A stretch of 64,000 nucleotides of DNA, from positions 124,001-188,000 of the forward strand of contig NZ_CP080203.1 in the NCBI RefSeq assembly GCF_020424085.1, written 5' to 3'. The notes beneath the pieces are model-generated. The model saw only the letters and a list, made by a program, of their open reading frames with translations, had not been told where the DNA came from and made no database searches. The DNA comes from Mycetocola spongiae. Lineage in GTDB: Bacteria > Actinomycetota > Actinomycetes > Actinomycetales > Microbacteriaceae. This document shows, piece by piece, positions 51,188-60,096 of the stretch (its first letter is position 1; the number at the start of each line of letters is the position of its first letter). The position numbers were made by a program, and so were the translations under genes.

Positions 51188-51669
51188 GCGGCCGGGAGCG
51201 GGGCGAGCATGAGGGGCTGATCTGGGCGATTGGCCTCGGAACACCGCTGCTCGCGGGCCTCATCGCGACGGGAGTTCTCTTATTCTGGGGGCCCACGCTC
51301 CCCGCGGAGGTGGTCACGCAGTGGACCACCGCGGGGGTTCCCGCGAGCGTGATGCCGCGGGCCCTGGCCATCGTATTTCCCCTCCTGCTGGCGGCGCTGG
51401 TGGGATCGATCGTGACCATTCCCGCGGCCCGGAATTATCGTCGCGGGGCGGATTCACGACAGGGGGCCATCTCGATCGCGTTCGGCGCGCTGGTCTCCGG
51501 CTTTGGTTCGGTCCTGATCCTGTCCGTCACCACGCTTCAGCGCGAGCTGCCCGGCCTGGTCTGGGAGGAGCAGGTGCCGGGCATCCTGGTGGGCGGCGTA
51601 ATCTGGGCGGTCGTGGCGATCATCATCGGCCTGATCTTCTCGCGGATTCCGGCCCGCGCGGCCGAGTAA
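51184..51669 (+). CDS. Second DUF1648-type membrane protein
   Basis: 161 residues, four helices with LPAEVVTQWTTAGVPASVM. Similar to the first part of the preceding protein, so probably a paralogue. GTG start overlaps the previous stop. Confidence 0.8.
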   Translation: MSGRERGEHEGLIWAIGLGTPLLAGLIATGVLLFWGPTLPAEVVTQWTTAGVPASVMPRALAIVFPLLLAALVGSIVTIPAARNYRRGADSRQGAISIAFGALVSGFGSVLILSVTTLQRELPGLVWEEQVPGILVGGVIWAVVAIIIGLIFSRIPARAAE

Positions 51670-51716
51670 CGCCCAACGCCGCTGTGCTACTCGCCCGGAT
51701 AGGACAGAATGGGAGC

Positions 51717-52331
51717 ATGAGCGAAGACGCAATCCCCACCGTAGATTTTTGGTTTGACCCGAGCTGCCCCTGGGCGTGGATGACGTCCCGCTGGGTGGAT
51801 AACGTGGCCGCACAGCGGGAACTTAATATCACCTGGCATCCGATGAGCCTCGCGGTACTCAACGAAAATAACGACCTCGACGAGGAGTGGACCGAGCGCC
51901 TGCGCGTGGTCCTGCGCTATAACCGCCTGGTCACCGGCGTCTCCGAGGAGGCCGGACCCGAGCACGTGAAGCCGCTTTATGATGCCCTCGGCAGCCGCAT
52001 CCACCCGGGTGGGCGCGAGGACCAGGACGCCGTGATCGCAGAGGCACTCGCCGAGGTGGGCCTGGACGCCCGATTTGCGGCGCTGGCCGATTCCGAAGCC
52101 CACGATGCCGCACTGCGCGAGAGCCACGCGGCGGGCATTAACCTGGTGGGTCAGGACGTGGGAACCCCTGTCATCGCGATCAACGGCGTGGCCTTCTTTG
52201 GCCCCGTGATCTCCCCGGCCCCCTCCGGCGAGGAGGCGCTGCGCCTCTGGGACGGCGTGGTCGCGGTATCCTCATATCCTGGCTTCTTTGAGCTTAAGCG
52301 GTCGCGTACCGTTGGCCCGATCTTCAACTAA
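51717..52331 (+). CDS. DsbA-family (Rv2466c-like) oxidoreductase
   Basis: 204 residues. Thioredoxin-fold DsbA domain with VDFWFDPSCPWAWMTSRW: only one active-site Cys (CPWA instead of CPWC). Rv2466c-type proteins use mycothiol. GTPVIAINGVAFFGPVISPAP is the cis-Pro region. Not CxxC, so a monothiol mechanism is likely. Confidence 0.85.
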   Translation: MSEDAIPTVDFWFDPSCPWAWMTSRWVDNVAAQRELNITWHPMSLAVLNENNDLDEEWTERLRVVLRYNRLVTGVSEEAGPEHVKPLYDALGSRIHPGGREDQDAVIAEALAEVGLDARFAALADSEAHDAALRESHAAGINLVGQDVGTPVIAINGVAFFGPVISPAPSGEEALRLWDGVVAVSSYPGFFELKRSRTVGPIFN

Positions 52332-52346
52332 AGGAACTGACTCTTC

Positions 52347-52844
52347 ATGCGCATTCACGTCGCCACCGATCACGCCGGCCTCGACTTTAGCCGGGCCCTG
52401 CAGGACCACCTGAGCTCCGCCGGGCACGAGGTCATCGACCACGGCCCCCGCGAATACGACGCCCTGGACGACTATCCGGCGTTCTGCATTAACGCCGCCG
52501 CCGCCGTGGTGGCCGATCGGGCCGCCGGTATCCCCGCGCTCGGCGTGGTCTTTGGCGGCTCGGGCAACGGCGAGCAGATCGCCGCCAATAAGGTGCACGG
52601 CGCGCGCGCCGCCCTGGTCTGGAACCTCGCCACCGCCGAGCTCGCCCGCGAACATAACGACGCCAACGTCATCTCGATTGGTGCCCGCCAGCACGAGGAA
52701 TCCGAGGTGATCGCGTTTGTTGACGCCTTCATCAACGAGCCCTTCAGCGGCGAGGAGCGGCACGCCCGCCGGATCGCGCAGCTCGCCGAATATGAGGCCA
52801 CCGGCACCATCGCCGGCAAGGGTATTCACGCGGTCCAGGCCTAA
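52347..52844 (+). CDS. rpiB: Ribose-5-phosphate isomerase B
   Basis: 165 residues. RIHVATDHAGLDF, VFGGSGNGEQIAANKVHGARAALVWN, ISIGARQ match RpiB. Interconverts ribose-5-P and ribulose-5-P. AAAGGA upstream. Confidence 0.95.
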   Translation: MRIHVATDHAGLDFSRALQDHLSSAGHEVIDHGPREYDALDDYPAFCINAAAAVVADRAAGIPALGVVFGGSGNGEQIAANKVHGARAALVWNLATAELAREHNDANVISIGARQHEESEVIAFVDAFINEPFSGEERHARRIAQLAEYEATGTIAGKGIHAVQA

Positions 52845-52847
52845 CCG

Positions 52848-53843
52848 GTGCCCGAGGGTCACTCCGTCCACCGCATTGCGCGGCAGTTTCGGCGTAATTT
52901 CCTGGACGCTCCGATCACCGCGTCCAGCCCGCAGGGGCGCTTTGCCGAGGGCGCGGAGGTCCTGAGCGGGCGCAGCCTGCACCGGGTGGACGCCGTGGGT
53001 AAGCAGATGTTCGCCGAGTTCGACGGCGACCTCTGGCTGCGCGTGCACCTCGGGCTCTACGGGGCCTGGGATTTTGCCGGAATGATCAGCACCGATCCGA
53101 CCATCGCAAGCGCGAGTGGGCGGATGGGACAGACCAATCTGCGCGGCACGTTCCTGGAATCGGATCTGATCGACCGCGGCGGCGAGGACTCGATTGCGAG
53201 CATCGGTGCGCCCCGCAATACCCGGATGCGGATGTCCGAGCAGACCCGAAACCTGGCCGGCCCCGAGGACGAGTCCTTCCCGCCCGCGCCGATCGGTGCG
53301 GTGCGGCTGCGACTGCTGACCGAGACGGCCGTGGCCGATTTGCGCGGCCCCACGGCCTGCGAATTATTAACCCCCGCGCAGGTGAACGCCGTGATCGATC
53401 GGCTCGGCCCGGACCCGCTGATGGATGATTCGGCGGCCGCGGAACAAAAATTTGTGGAAGCCGTGCGCCGCCGCGGTGTGGCCATCGGCCAGCTGCTTAT
53501 GGACCAGTCGGTGGTGGCCGGAATCGGCAATGTTTATCGCGCGGAGATTCTCTTTCGTGCCCGGCTCAGCCCGCATACCCCGGGCAAGCTGATCCCCGAG
53601 GACGTGCTGCGCGCGCTGTGGCGGGACTGGAGCGTGCTGCTCACGATCGGCGTGGAGACCGGCCAGATGATGACGATGGATAACCTCAGCCACGAGGACT
53701 ATGTCAACGCGATGGCCAATCTGGGGGATCGGCACTGGGTTTATAAGCGCGAGGGTTTGCCCTGCCGCCGCTGCGGAACCAATATTGCCCTCGAGGTAAT
53801 GCAGGCCCGCAAGCTGTACTGGTGCCCGGGCTGTCAGCTCTAG
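52848..53843 (+). CDS. nei: Fpg/Nei-type DNA glycosylase
   Basis: 331 residues. MPEGHSVHRIA gives catalytic Pro2 and Glu3; helix-two-turn-helix (VEAVRRRGVAIGQLLMDQSVVAGIGNVYRAEILF); zinc finger CRRCG ... CPGCQ. Longer than most Nei by an insertion at about 95-145. Removes oxidised bases. GTG start 4 nt after rpiB. Confidence 0.93.
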   Translation: MPEGHSVHRIARQFRRNFLDAPITASSPQGRFAEGAEVLSGRSLHRVDAVGKQMFAEFDGDLWLRVHLGLYGAWDFAGMISTDPTIASASGRMGQTNLRGTFLESDLIDRGGEDSIASIGAPRNTRMRMSEQTRNLAGPEDESFPPAPIGAVRLRLLTETAVADLRGPTACELLTPAQVNAVIDRLGPDPLMDDSAAAEQKFVEAVRRRGVAIGQLLMDQSVVAGIGNVYRAEILFRARLSPHTPGKLIPEDVLRALWRDWSVLLTIGVETGQMMTMDNLSHEDYVNAMANLGDRHWVYKREGLPCRRCGTNIALEVMQARKLYWCPGCQL

Positions 53844-53854
53844 GGCCGAGATAA

Positions 53855-53885
53855 AACGCCCGCCCGGATATTCCGGGCGGGCGTT
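53855..53885. terminator. Bidirectional terminator
   Basis: 13-bp stem (53855-53867 with 53873-53885) with 5-nt loop, flanked by A-rich and TTCTTCTT sequence, between convergent genes. Confidence 0.85.
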
Positions 53886-53889
53886 CTTC

Positions 53890-56800
53890 TTAGCGCAGGG
53901 CGGAGATCCGGCGGCCGATGATGCGCGCCTGGCGCACCCGCGACTCATAGGTGGCCCCCACCACGATCAGCAGGGCGCCGCCCAGCGCGGCCCAGATGCC
54001 CCAGGGCACACTCTCGTAGAGCACGCGGATCGCGGGGAAGAGCTGCACAAGCGCGTGGATCAACAGCACACCACCGCCGAGCACCACGGGGGCCTGCCAG
54101 CCGCGGAAGACGCCGAGGAGCAGCACCGCGAGCGAGACCACGCCGAGGCCCACGAGGCGCCACATCTCGGGCTCGATCCAGGACAGCAGCAGCGAGGGCA
54201 GCAGCAGGATTGCCAGGCCCGGCCCGATCCAGGGCATCGTGCGCGCGCCCGGGGTGCGGGCCACATGCAGTACACCCAGCGCGAGCGCGGTCAGGGCCAC
54301 CGGGAGGCTAAAGGCCTCGGGGGCGATCCGCGGATGTTCCGCGGCGGCGATCAGCGCAAGCAGCGGCTGCACGGTCAGCGCAACCCACAGCAGGATGCGC
54401 GTGCGGTCGGGGCCCAGCAGCGCGGCCACCGCGATGGCCCCGAGCAGGACCAGCCCGATCAGGGGCCGCACGGGATCGCCCGCGGCGAAGATCGTGGCGG
54501 CGAGCAGGAGCACACCCGCGGCCGCGAGGCTCAGCGCCGCGAGCACGGGAATGAGCCGCACCTCGGGCCCGCGTGCAGGTATCCCGCGCACGCTCGCCGC
54601 GGTCAGCAGCGCTGTGAGCAGAATCAGCACCATCGCCCAGCCGTCCACGGGGGCGGGGAACTCGAATGTGATGCCGTCCAGCAGGCCGCGCAGCAGCGCG
54701 GTTCCCAGCACCAGGAATACCCCGATCAGCAGCGCGGGGATGCGCACGAGGATTCCGCGCCACCGAGCCGGGGCCAGGAAGAGCGCGAGGCCACACAGGA
54801 TCAGGGCCAGCGCACAGATCAGCAGGAGGCGGCCGGGATCGCCGGGCCAGGTGCTGGGGAGCAGGAGCAGCAGCAGCCCGAGGGTGGCGAGGATGCTGCG
54901 CCCGGCGCGCGCAGGCCCCGCGGCGGCCCCGCGATCGGCGAGGGCCAGGCCCGCGGCGAGGGCCAGCAGGAGCAGGGCCACCGGCACGGTCCGGGCCTCC
55001 AGCAGCGTGACCCGCAGGTTATCCATGATCATCCACCAGGCCGAGACGACGGCGGGCAGCGCCGGCCAGGAGGCATAGCGCCACGGCCCGGAATCGGAGC
55101 GCAGCGGATTGCCGCGTGTGCCGCCGGCCACGAGGGCCGCCGCGGCCAGGAGCAGCAGCTCGATCCAGCCGTGGGGGCGGTTCCACCAGCCCGCGATGCC
55201 TCCCAGTACAAGGCCATAGGCGGCGGGGGCCAGATACCAGGCGGGGAGAAGCCAGCGCGGTGAGCCGAGCGGGAGGAGCGGCCGCGCGATCAGCGCCAGG
55301 GCCAGGATCAGGCCCGCCTGCACGGGCCAGAGCCAGGCCGAGGGGAGCCCGATCAGGGCCACTGCGCCCAGCAGGGCCGCGGGGGTCAGCACGGCGAAGA
55401 TTACCCGGGAGATCGCGAGGTATGGATGCGGCAGCGCGACCCGGATCAGGCCCACCGCGGCGGCGGCCAGCAGCAGCGCACACTGCCACGGGCGCAGGGC
55501 GGGTGTCGCGTAGGGGACCAGCGCGAGGGTCCCGGATACCGCGACCGTGAGCAGGGCGAGCCCGGAGAGGACCCGCGGCTCCAGGCCCGCCGCGGGGCGC
55601 GCCTGGGCGCGGCGTCCCGCGAGGCCCAGAAGCGCGCACAGCAGCAGCGCGAGGAATGCCACGCTCAGCGCCGGGGTGAGTACCACATCGGTCTCGAGGC
55701 GCAGGACGCCCGTGACCTCCGCGCCGGCCCGCAGCAGGATGATAAAGGCGAGCGCGGAGAGCGCCGTGCGCAGCCACGCCTCGGGGCTGCGCGCGCGCCA
55801 GAACAGCAGCAGCAGGATATGCGCGGCGGCGATGCAGGCCCACAGCGTCCACTGCGCATGCGAGAGCATCGCGGCGGAGCCCAGCGCGACCAGGATCAGG
55901 CCCACGGCGATGCCGCGGGGCACGGGCCGCGGGGCGCGCGGCAGCGCCAGGATTCCGGCGGCGGCCAGGACCGTGAGCACCGTGGCGGCCACCCAGATCC
56001 CGGGCAGGAGGATCGCGATCAGGATGATCACGCCGGCCAGGCCGGTGGCCAGGGCCGTCCGGTAGCGGCGCAGGCGGCCCAGCGCGGTGATGCCCGCCCC
56101 GATCAGGGCGAGTGTGCCCAGGACCGCAAGAAGCATCTCGGGCCGCAGGGCGATCCCCTCTTCGGGATAAAAACGATAGCCGCTGTGGCCCCAGAGCACG
56201 GGCTCGGCCGAGGCGATCAGGATCGTGCCCAGGGCCTCCAGGAGGAGCGGGAACGCGGAGAGTGCGGAGACCGCGGTCGCGGTGATCAGCGCGGCGCGGG
56301 CGGCGGCGGTGGCCCCGAGAGTATTGCGGCGCGAGCGCGCGGCCACGGCGGCGAGGGCGGCGGCAATCAGCGCGGAGGAGAGCAGGAGCGCCGTGAGATA
56401 CCAGGAGGTGGTATTTTCCCGGACCGCCCAGGCCAGCGGGGCCAGGGTGGCCAGGATTCCGCCGGGGATCGCGGCGGTCAGCACGAGGGAGTGCCGCTCC
56501 TGTACGGCCATGATCTGGAACCAGAGTGCCGCGGTCACCAGCACACACAGGCCCGTGGGCAGCGGGTCGCTGCCCGCGATCGCGGCGGGCGCCAGCGCGG
56601 GCAGCGCGAGGGTCGCGATCGCGGCCAGGCCGATCTCGAGGCTGCGCTGCAGCGTCTCCTCGATTGCTCCCGGCGCGGAGCCGGTGCGTCGGCGCGCGGC
56701 ACCCCAGGCCAGCACCGCAATTGCGCCGCCCAGCCCGCCGAGCCAGAACGTGAGCTCGGCCGTGGTGCCCAGCCCGCCCAGGATGCCAAATCCGGCCACG

Positions 56801-57693
56801 GGGACAAGGACCAGGGCCTGGAAATAAAAGGCGGGGACGCGGGTCAGCCGCGCGGCGCCGAGGCACGCGGCCGCGAGCAGAAGCGCCAGCAGCCCGGCAA
56901 AGAGCAGCGGGTCGAGCGGGGCGGTGCCCCAGAGCCCCAGCGAGCGCACCATTGCCCCGTCGATCAGCGCGATTAACACGCTCAGGATCGCGAGGAACTG
57001 CGCGGTGCCGGGCAGGCGGCGCTGGAGCCGGGCCGCGACCGCGGCGATGGCGATCGCCACGACCAGGAGGATCACGGCACGCAGCGGGGGTGAGGTCACC
57101 AGATAGGCGAGGGTAGCGAAGAAGATCGCGGCCACGCTCACGAGCACCACACCAAGCGTGAGCAGCAGCACCTGTACGCCCGAGCGGCCCGGCGCGGCGG
57201 GAACGGCGGGGGCGGGGTGCGCCGGCGCGGGGGCAAGATACGGGGCGGGGGCGGGCAGCGGTGCGGGTGCCGCACCCTCGGGTCGGCCCGGGAACGGCGG
57301 GCGCACGATACCCACCGGCACCGCGTGCTCGGGCGCGGGAATCTCCGGGGCCGGCGGCGATGCGGGAGGAACGGGAACGCCCGTAATAAAACGATCCACC
57401 AGGGTATGCGCCTCCGTGCTGGGCTGCGCGGGGCGCGGGGCCGCGGCGGGTGCGGGCGGGGCGTCGAGCCCCTGGGCGCGGCGCATCGCGGAGATCTGGC
57501 CCACGCGGCGGCCATCGGCGGCCATCATCTCGCGGGCAATCGCGGAGAGGTGGCGCGCGTCCTCGCCGCGCAGGTCCAGCCCACACGCGGCACAGACCGA
57601 GGAGGCGAGCGCGGTGAAACAGGATGGGCAGCGGGCGGAATCGCCCAGGGCGTCGGCGCTTGGCGGCCAGATAATCGGTGGCTGTGCAGTCAT
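53890..57693 (-). CDS. SCO7613-type giant membrane protein
   Basis: 1267 residues from ATG 57693 (GAGGG upstream). N-terminal zinc ribbon CPSCFTALASSVCAACG, a Pro/Ala-rich linker, then about 35-40 hydrophobic helices to the end. Resembles large actinobacterial SCO7613-type membrane proteins with unknown role. One of the longest genes in the window. Confidence 0.8.
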   Translation of the reverse strand: MTAQPPIIWPPSADALGDSARCPSCFTALASSVCAACGLDLRGEDARHLSAIAREMMAADGRRVGQISAMRRAQGLDAPPAPAAAPRPAQPSTEAHTLVDRFITGVPVPPASPPAPEIPAPEHAVPVGIVRPPFPGRPEGAAPAPLPAPAPYLAPAPAHPAPAVPAAPGRSGVQVLLLTLGVVLVSVAAIFFATLAYLVTSPPLRAVILLVVAIAIAAVAARLQRRLPGTAQFLAILSVLIALIDGAMVRSLGLWGTAPLDPLLFAGLLALLLAAACLGAARLTRVPAFYFQALVLVPVAGFGILGGLGTTAELTFWLGGLGGAIAVLAWGAARRRTGSAPGAIEETLQRSLEIGLAAIATLALPALAPAAIAGSDPLPTGLCVLVTAALWFQIMAVQERHSLVLTAAIPGGILATLAPLAWAVRENTTSWYLTALLLSSALIAAALAAVAARSRRNTLGATAAARAALITATAVSALSAFPLLLEALGTILIASAEPVLWGHSGYRFYPEEGIALRPEMLLAVLGTLALIGAGITALGRLRRYRTALATGLAGVIILIAILLPGIWVAATVLTVLAAAGILALPRAPRPVPRGIAVGLILVALGSAAMLSHAQWTLWACIAAAHILLLLFWRARSPEAWLRTALSALAFIILLRAGAEVTGVLRLETDVVLTPALSVAFLALLLCALLGLAGRRAQARPAAGLEPRVLSGLALLTVAVSGTLALVPYATPALRPWQCALLLAAAAVGLIRVALPHPYLAISRVIFAVLTPAALLGAVALIGLPSAWLWPVQAGLILALALIARPLLPLGSPRWLLPAWYLAPAAYGLVLGGIAGWWNRPHGWIELLLLAAAALVAGGTRGNPLRSDSGPWRYASWPALPAVVSAWWMIMDNLRVTLLEARTVPVALLLLALAAGLALADRGAAAGPARAGRSILATLGLLLLLLPSTWPGDPGRLLLICALALILCGLALFLAPARWRGILVRIPALLIGVFLVLGTALLRGLLDGITFEFPAPVDGWAMVLILLTALLTAASVRGIPARGPEVRLIPVLAALSLAAAGVLLLAATIFAAGDPVRPLIGLVLLGAIAVAALLGPDRTRILLWVALTVQPLLALIAAAEHPRIAPEAFSLPVALTALALGVLHVARTPGARTMPWIGPGLAILLLPSLLLSWIEPEMWRLVGLGVVSLAVLLLGVFRGWQAPVVLGGGVLLIHALVQLFPAIRVLYESVPWGIWAALGGALLIVVGATYESRVRQARIIGRRISALR

Positions 57694-57867
57694 GATCCCT
57701 CGTCGTTTGGCGCGGGGTGCAGGATAAAATCCGTGTCCCCCCGGATTTCCAACAATAACGGTAGCTCTTTCCCCCGCGGGCATATAACGGAAAAAGCGCC
57801 GCCCTTCCCGGCTATATGCGGGAGGGACGGCGCCTCGTCGAGGCCGGGAGCTCACGCCCCCGGGGGA

Positions 57868-58353
57868 TTACTTGCTGAGGTGGGCCACCAGGAACCAGCG
57901 GTCCTTATCCAGGCCGCGGGCGATCTCGATGGCGACGTCCTGGCTCGAGGGGTCGATCTCTCCCAGCTCGTCGATCGCGATGCGCAGCGAGGCGCTGGCG
58001 GCGTCGATCTGGGCAATGACCTCGGCGATGGACTGGTCGGACTGGACAAACCCGGCGGTGAGCTCGGGGTTGCTGGCCTTGGCGGCCACGGTGCTCAGGC
58101 GGGCGTCCACCGGGAGGCCCAGGGCGATGATGCGCTCGGCGGCCAGATCGGACCAGTCCTGGGCGTTGGCCACGACGGTATCAAAGAGCTCGTGGATTCC
58201 GATGAAGTTATGGCCGCGCACGTGCCAGTGGGCCTGCTTGCCGTTAATCACCAGGGCCTGCAGGTCCAGGACTACGGGGCTCAGGAACTGGGCAACTCCG
58301 GCTGCCACATCGGCACTCACGGAGCTGGTTGCGACGGTATTGGTCTTGGTCAT
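57868..58353 (-). CDS. dps: DNA protection during starvation protein (ferritin-like)
   Basis: 161 residues. LVINGKQAHWHVRGHNFIGIHELFDTVVANAQDWSDLAAERIIALG carries Dps ferroxidase His/Asp/Glu. Oxidises and stores iron, binds DNA. AAGGA before ATG. Confidence 0.95.
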   Translation of the reverse strand: MTKTNTVATSSVSADVAAGVAQFLSPVVLDLQALVINGKQAHWHVRGHNFIGIHELFDTVVANAQDWSDLAAERIIALGLPVDARLSTVAAKASNPELTAGFVQSDQSIAEVIAQIDAASASLRIAIDELGEIDPSSQDVAIEIARGLDKDRWFLVAHLSK

Positions 58354-58417
58354 TTTTTCCTTCTTTCCTCGAACGTTATTTACAACGGTACGCGTCTGAA
58401 AAGATTCCGCAAGCAAG

Positions 58418-58434
58418 ATAAGCCTCGGCTTATT
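58418..58434. promoter_or_regulatory. Palindrome in the dps upstream region
   Basis: ATAAGCC-TC-GGCTTAT inverted repeat between dps and the divergent gene; candidate operator for iron- or peroxide-responsive control of dps. Confidence 0.5.
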
Positions 58435-58488
58435 CGAATTCTGACCGGGAAAAACACCAAAATCGGGGTCAATCGTTAGGGTGGGGAT

Positions 58489-59022
58489 ATGACTGTTCAG
58501 GATATTTCCTCGCTGGTATTTCTGCCCGATTCCCCGGCCCCCGTGGTGCCCGATTCGGCCTTTGTGGCCCGCGGGGCCCGGATTATCGGGGATGTGACGC
58601 TGCACGAGGGCAGCAGCGTTTGGTATAACGCCGTGCTGCGCGGCGATTCCGCGGCGATCACGCTTGGCCCCGGCAGCAACCTGCAGGACGGCGTGGCCGT
58701 GCATGCCGACCCGGGATTTCCCGTGGTCATCGGGCGTAATGTTTCGGTCGGCCATAATGCCGTGGTGCACGGGGCCACCGTGGGAGATAACGTGCTGATC
58801 GGAATGGGCGCCGTGGTTCTTAACGGCGCGGTGATCGGAGATAACGTGCTGATCGCGGGGGGCGCGGTGGTATTGGAGGGCGCACAGATCCCCGCCGGAT
58901 CGCTCGTGGCCGGCGTCCCGGGTAAGGTGCGCCGGGAGCTCACCGCCGAGGAGATCGCCGGGATCCTGGGGAACGCCACCAATTATCGGGCCAACGCCCT
59001 GCGGCACGCGGCCGCGGAATAG
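58489..59022 (+). CDS. Gamma-class carbonic anhydrase-like protein
   Basis: 177 residues of left-handed beta-helix repeats: HEGSSVWYNAVLRGDSAAITLGPGSNLQDGVAVHADPG ... VGHNAVVHGATVGDNVLIGMGAVVLNG, with three zinc-binding His. TAGGGT is 6 nt before the ATG (leaderless). Confidence 0.92.
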   Translation: MTVQDISSLVFLPDSPAPVVPDSAFVARGARIIGDVTLHEGSSVWYNAVLRGDSAAITLGPGSNLQDGVAVHADPGFPVVIGRNVSVGHNAVVHGATVGDNVLIGMGAVVLNGAVIGDNVLIAGGAVVLEGAQIPAGSLVAGVPGKVRRELTAEEIAGILGNATNYRANALRHAAAE

Positions 59023-59042
59023 CCCGGCCCTCGCCCGCGGGC

Positions 59043-59237
59043 CTAGGAACCGGCGCGGTCCCGGGCGGCCCGGCGGCGGCGGCGATCGGCCGCACTCGCG
59101 GTTCCCAGGAAGACGGCGGCGGCGGCCATCAGCAGCACGCCGGGGCCAAAGCGGCCCGAGACGAGGAAAAAACCCGCGAGGAGAAAGAGTGCGCAGCCGA
59201 GGATCGTATACAGACCCACTCCCAGGCGGCGGCGCAT
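59043..59237 (-). CDS. 64-residue membrane protein
   Basis: Two hydrophobic helices and a basic Arg-rich tail. AAAGGA upstream. Unknown. Confidence 0.7.
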   Translation of the reverse strand: MRRRLGVGLYTILGCALFLLAGFFLVSGRFGPGVLLMAAAAVFLGTASAADRRRRRAARDRAGS

Positions 59238-59379
59238 AGTATTTCCTTTATTTTGGTCCCGGTTAAGACCCTCACCCCGGGACGATTACGTTAGCGGGTG
59301 AAATGCGCCATTGCGTTTCACCCTGCGCCCAGTATGCCACCCCGGTCGGGACTCGCGAAACCGGGCCGGCCGGGGAGGC

Positions 59380-59934
59380 TCAGGGCCGGTTTTCGCGGGC
59401 CGCGGGGGAAAAATAGGGGATATATTCCTCGGCCCCGGGATCCTCCTCGGTGGGTGCGGGGCGCGGCCCGCGGGCGTCCCCCGCGGAGAGCACCAGGGAA
59501 AAAATCGAGATTCCCACGCTGATGACCCCGAGTGGATTGCAGACGCCGATGCCGATTTCCTGGGCCACGGGCCCGGCCAGCAGGCCGAGGATCGAGTGCA
59601 GGCCCTCCGCGGTGGCCTCGGGCACCATGAGCCCAAAGAGAATCCCCAGCACCCAGGAGGAGATGAGGGTCGCGAGGGTCGCGGGGCGCATCCGATAGCC
59701 GCGGAGGGAGGTGCGCCGAATATTGCGACCCGTGAGTACCTGGATGACCAGCACCACGGGCGCGAGCGAGAGCGCAAACCAGAGAATCAGCGAGCCGTCG
59801 ATCCCAAAGAGCACGCGGCCCGCGGTCATCCAGGCGCCCACCAGGATGCCGATGATCGCGGCGATGATGCCAAATATGCCGTTCCCGGGGCTGCGGACGG
59901 GCTCGGGCAGGGAGGGGGCGGCCTCGGTACTCAC
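59380..59934 (-). CDS. Membrane protein of unknown function
   Basis: 184 residues, four or five hydrophobic segments (FGIIAAIIGILVGAWM, LILWFALSLAPVVLVIQVL, LISSWVLGILFGLMV) and a hydrophilic C-terminus. GTG start with GAGGAA upstream. Not recognised. Confidence 0.75.
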   Translation of the reverse strand: MSTEAAPSLPEPVRSPGNGIFGIIAAIIGILVGAWMTAGRVLFGIDGSLILWFALSLAPVVLVIQVLTGRNIRRTSLRGYRMRPATLATLISSWVLGILFGLMVPEATAEGLHSILGLLAGPVAQEIGIGVCNPLGVISVGISIFSLVLSAGDARGPRPAPTEEDPGAEEYIPYFSPAARENRP

Positions 59935-60036
59935 GCTGTATCGGTTCCTCTGTGTTGGGGACAGGCGGGCGGCGCGGCCCGCATGTCTCCCATTATGACC
60001 CGAAATTCGAAACCGTTTGTGTGCGAAGCATTTTTT

Positions 60037-60080
60037 GGGCGGGTGTCCCGCCGCGCCGGGGCGCGGCGGGACACCCGCCC
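60037..60080 (-). terminator. Large hairpin after LRR-protein gene
   Basis: About 19-bp GC-rich stem shortly after the leftward stop codon; on the minus strand no T tract follows, as is usual for many actinobacterial terminators. Confidence 0.65.
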
Positions 60081-60096
60081 CGGCACAGCCCGCGGA

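Noticed and set aside
55426-56976. Rightward open frame opposite the giant membrane protein
   Set aside because: Antisense shadow rich in Gln/Arg/Gly; no start signal.
55019-57586. Long leftward open frame inside the giant membrane protein
   Set aside because: Alternative frame of a clearly coding gene; Arg/Pro/Gly-rich shadow.
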